A stretch of 64,000 bases of DNA from Bacteroidales bacterium (GTDB taxonomy: Bacteria > Bacteroidota > Bacteroidia > Bacteroidales > UBA932): positions 20,601 to 84,600 of the forward strand of contig JAFUJQ010000044.1 of assembly GCA_017473705.1 (NCBI GenBank), given 5' to 3'. Numbering within the stretch: the stretch's first letter is position 1; each line of letters opens with the position of its first letter. Positions 62,729 to 64,000 of the stretch are shown piece by piece. The notes under the pieces were generated by a model. It saw only the letters and a program-made list of their open reading frames with translations. It was not told where the DNA came from and searched no databases. The position numbers and the translations under genes were made by a program.

Positions 62729-64000
62729 ATGAATAAGGTGTACCGATGGGCCCTTACGGCTCTTTTGGCGATATTGTCATGCGGCTGTGGGAAGGTATAT
62801 GATGTGCGCGTGAGAGAGGATTTCAACGATGACTGGAAATTCTGTCTCGGAGACATTGCCGGGGCGGAGGTCCCTGCATTTGACGACAGCGGATGGCGTG
62901 AACTCGAATTGCCTCATGACTGGGCTGTCGAGGGCGACTTCAGCATAGAGAATCCGTCAGGGACGGGCGGTGGCGCACTGCCTGGCGGTATCGGATGGTA
63001 TAGGAAGACTTTCAATGCTCCGGCAGCAGATTCTGCAAAGGTGTGGAGACTGGAATTCGATGGAGTATATATGAATTCCGAGGTGTTCGTCAACGGTGTG
63101 TCGCTTGGCGTGCGCCCGTATGGCTATATATCCTTCGGCTATGACATCTCTCATCATCTTCATTGGGGAGAGGAGAATGTAGTTGCTGTCAGGGTAGACA
63201 ATGCCGAACAGCCGAATTTACGCTGGTATTCAGGATGCGGAATATATCGCAACGTATGGATGCAGAAGACCGGCCGGACTCGCGTGGCGCCTTACGGTGT
63301 GTACGTCATACCGAAGATGACATACCTTCCCGATCCGAAAACCGGTGGCATGGGTTCGCTGCATGAAGGATTCTTCTTCGTTCAGACGGATGTTATCGCT
63401 GATGATGTTGAGGAATTGAGGCTGAGACATACAGCTGTCGACGGAAACGGAAAGAAAGCGGGCATGGTTGAGGAAGTTCTCGGAGTCAAAGAGATAGATG
63501 AAACCGAGTTGATGGTGAGAATATCGGAGCCTCATTTGTGGAGTGTGGATGATCCGTATCTCTATACCTTGGTTACCGAACTCGAAACTCTTGACGGTGA
63601 ATTGCTTGACAGGGTAGAGACCAGGACAGGTCTCAGACATTTCTTCTTCAGTCCGGAAGAAGGCTTCTCCTTGAACAACGAGCCTTTGGACATCAATGGC
63701 GTATGCATGCATCACGATCTGGGATGCCTTGGAGCTGCCGTAAACAGACATGCGGTCCGTCGTCAGCTGGAAATCCTCAAGGGGATGGGATGCAACGGCA
63801 TCAGGACTGCACATAATCCTCCTGCTCCGGAACTTCTGGACTTATGTGACGAGATGGGTTTCATCGTCCAGGACGAGGCTTTCGACATGTGGAGGAAGAA
63901 GAAGACCGCTCACGATTATTCGAGATATTTCAACGAATGGCACGAGCGTGATCTGGAAGACTTCATCAAAAGAGACAGGAATCATCCGTCAGTCATCATG
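62729..64000 (+). CDS. GH2 beta-galactosidase-like lipoprotein (3' end outside window)
   Basis: The frame is open from ATG 62729 to the window end (424 residues visible). A lipobox is present (AILSCGC, Cys18 or Cys20). The N-terminal sugar-binding domain carries WRELELPHDWAVEG and GIGWYRKTF, then an Ig-like domain. The start of the TIM barrel carries NGVCMHHDLGCLG, GCNGIRTAHNPPAPELLDLCDEMGF and DEAFDMW, the GalB-type layout. The catalytic Glu pair lies mostly beyond the end, so activity cannot be checked. It starts 7 bases after uxuB in the same direction. Confidence 0.9.
   Translation, partial: MNKVYRWALTALLAILSCGCGKVYDVRVREDFNDDWKFCLGDIAGAEVPAFDDSGWRELELPHDWAVEGDFSIENPSGTGGGALPGGIGWYRKTFNAPAADSAKVWRLEFDGVYMNSEVFVNGVSLGVRPYGYISFGYDISHHLHWGEENVVAVRVDNAEQPNLRWYSGCGIYRNVWMQKTGRTRVAPYGVYVIPKMTYLPDPKTGGMGSLHEGFFFVQTDVIADDVEELRLRHTAVDGNGKKAGMVEEVLGVKEIDETELMVRISEPHLWSVDDPYLYTLVTELETLDGELLDRVETRTGLRHFFFSPEEGFSLNNEPLDINGVCMHHDLGCLGAAVNRHAVRRQLEILKGMGCNGIRTAHNPPAPELLDLCDEMGFIVQDEAFDMWRKKKTAHDYSRYFNEWHERDLEDFIKRDRNHPSVIM

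Overview
The window looks like a chromosomal segment from a member of the Bacteroidales (phylum Bacteroidota), probably a gut or rumen fibre degrader. The evidence is the repeated Bacteroidota-type -7 promoter element TAnnTTTG upstream of tRNAs and operons, a bacterial CCDC81-type HU-domain protein, DUF4922/SpoIID and DUF4886 proteins, LytS/LytTR signalling, and a dense set of exported glycoside hydrolases. Genus cannot be fixed from the sequence alone. There is no phage, transposase, CRISPR array, rRNA or replication origin here.

Layout. 0-6 kb: end of an unrecognised gene, tRNA-Leu, a D-2-hydroxyacid dehydrogenase overlapping a LytS/LytTR two-component pair, then an opposing operon of a MoxR ATPase, a DUF2201/VWA-like protein and an unknown protein. 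6-7 kb: a truncated remnant of an FAD-linked oxidase, a patch of palindromic repeats, tRNA-Asn. 7-18 kb: HU-domain membrane protein, acyl-ACP thioesterase, NUDIX protein, glycosyltransferase, then a probable cell-wall recycling block (DUF4922-SpoIID fusion, AmpG-like transporter, serpin, NamZ-like DUF1343) and a low-complexity exported protein. 18-22.6 kb: murI, an aldo-keto reductase, prfB and an exported probable beta-barrel protein. 22.6-25.5 kb: an accessory-looking island with palindromic repeats, a candidate promoter-hairpin-terminator small RNA, a DUF4419 protein, an orphan barstar and an unknown protein. 25.5-35 kb: class I fumarase, beta-glucuronidase, tRNA-Gln, YqaA, TadA, a membrane M28 peptidase, a DUF4886 protein, an esterase and an AAA/DUF4143 ATPase. 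35-42.8 kb: dnaK, an inverted-repeat-bounded tandem-repeat element, an RluA-type synthase, a phosphoesterase, a small winged-helix protein, an S1/P1 nuclease, tRNA-Gly, and an ECF-like sigma factor cassette with a membrane HExxH protein and a small exported protein. 42.8-64 kb: a glucuronoarabinoxylan locus.

The xylan locus holds two GH10 xylanases (one with a carbohydrate-binding module inserted in the catalytic domain), GH67 alpha-glucuronidase, GH43, GH51 arabinofuranosidase, GH31 with a PA14 insert (probable alpha-xylosidase), GH35, GH2, an esterase of the sialate O-acetylesterase type, a GPH sugar symporter, a transketolase, and UxuA with an SDR-type UxuB. Together they can cut xylan, strip methylglucuronate, arabinose, xylose, galactose and acetyl side groups, import short oligosaccharides and feed pentose and hexuronate metabolism. 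No SusC/SusD pair or regulator lies in the part seen. The observations most worth following are the shared 13-bp box upstream of the sigma factor and of the exported-protein gene in its cassette, the candidate small RNA, the CGTCC...GGACG palindrome family, the inverted-repeat element forming the leader of the RluA-type gene, and the cell-wall block with an embedded serpin.
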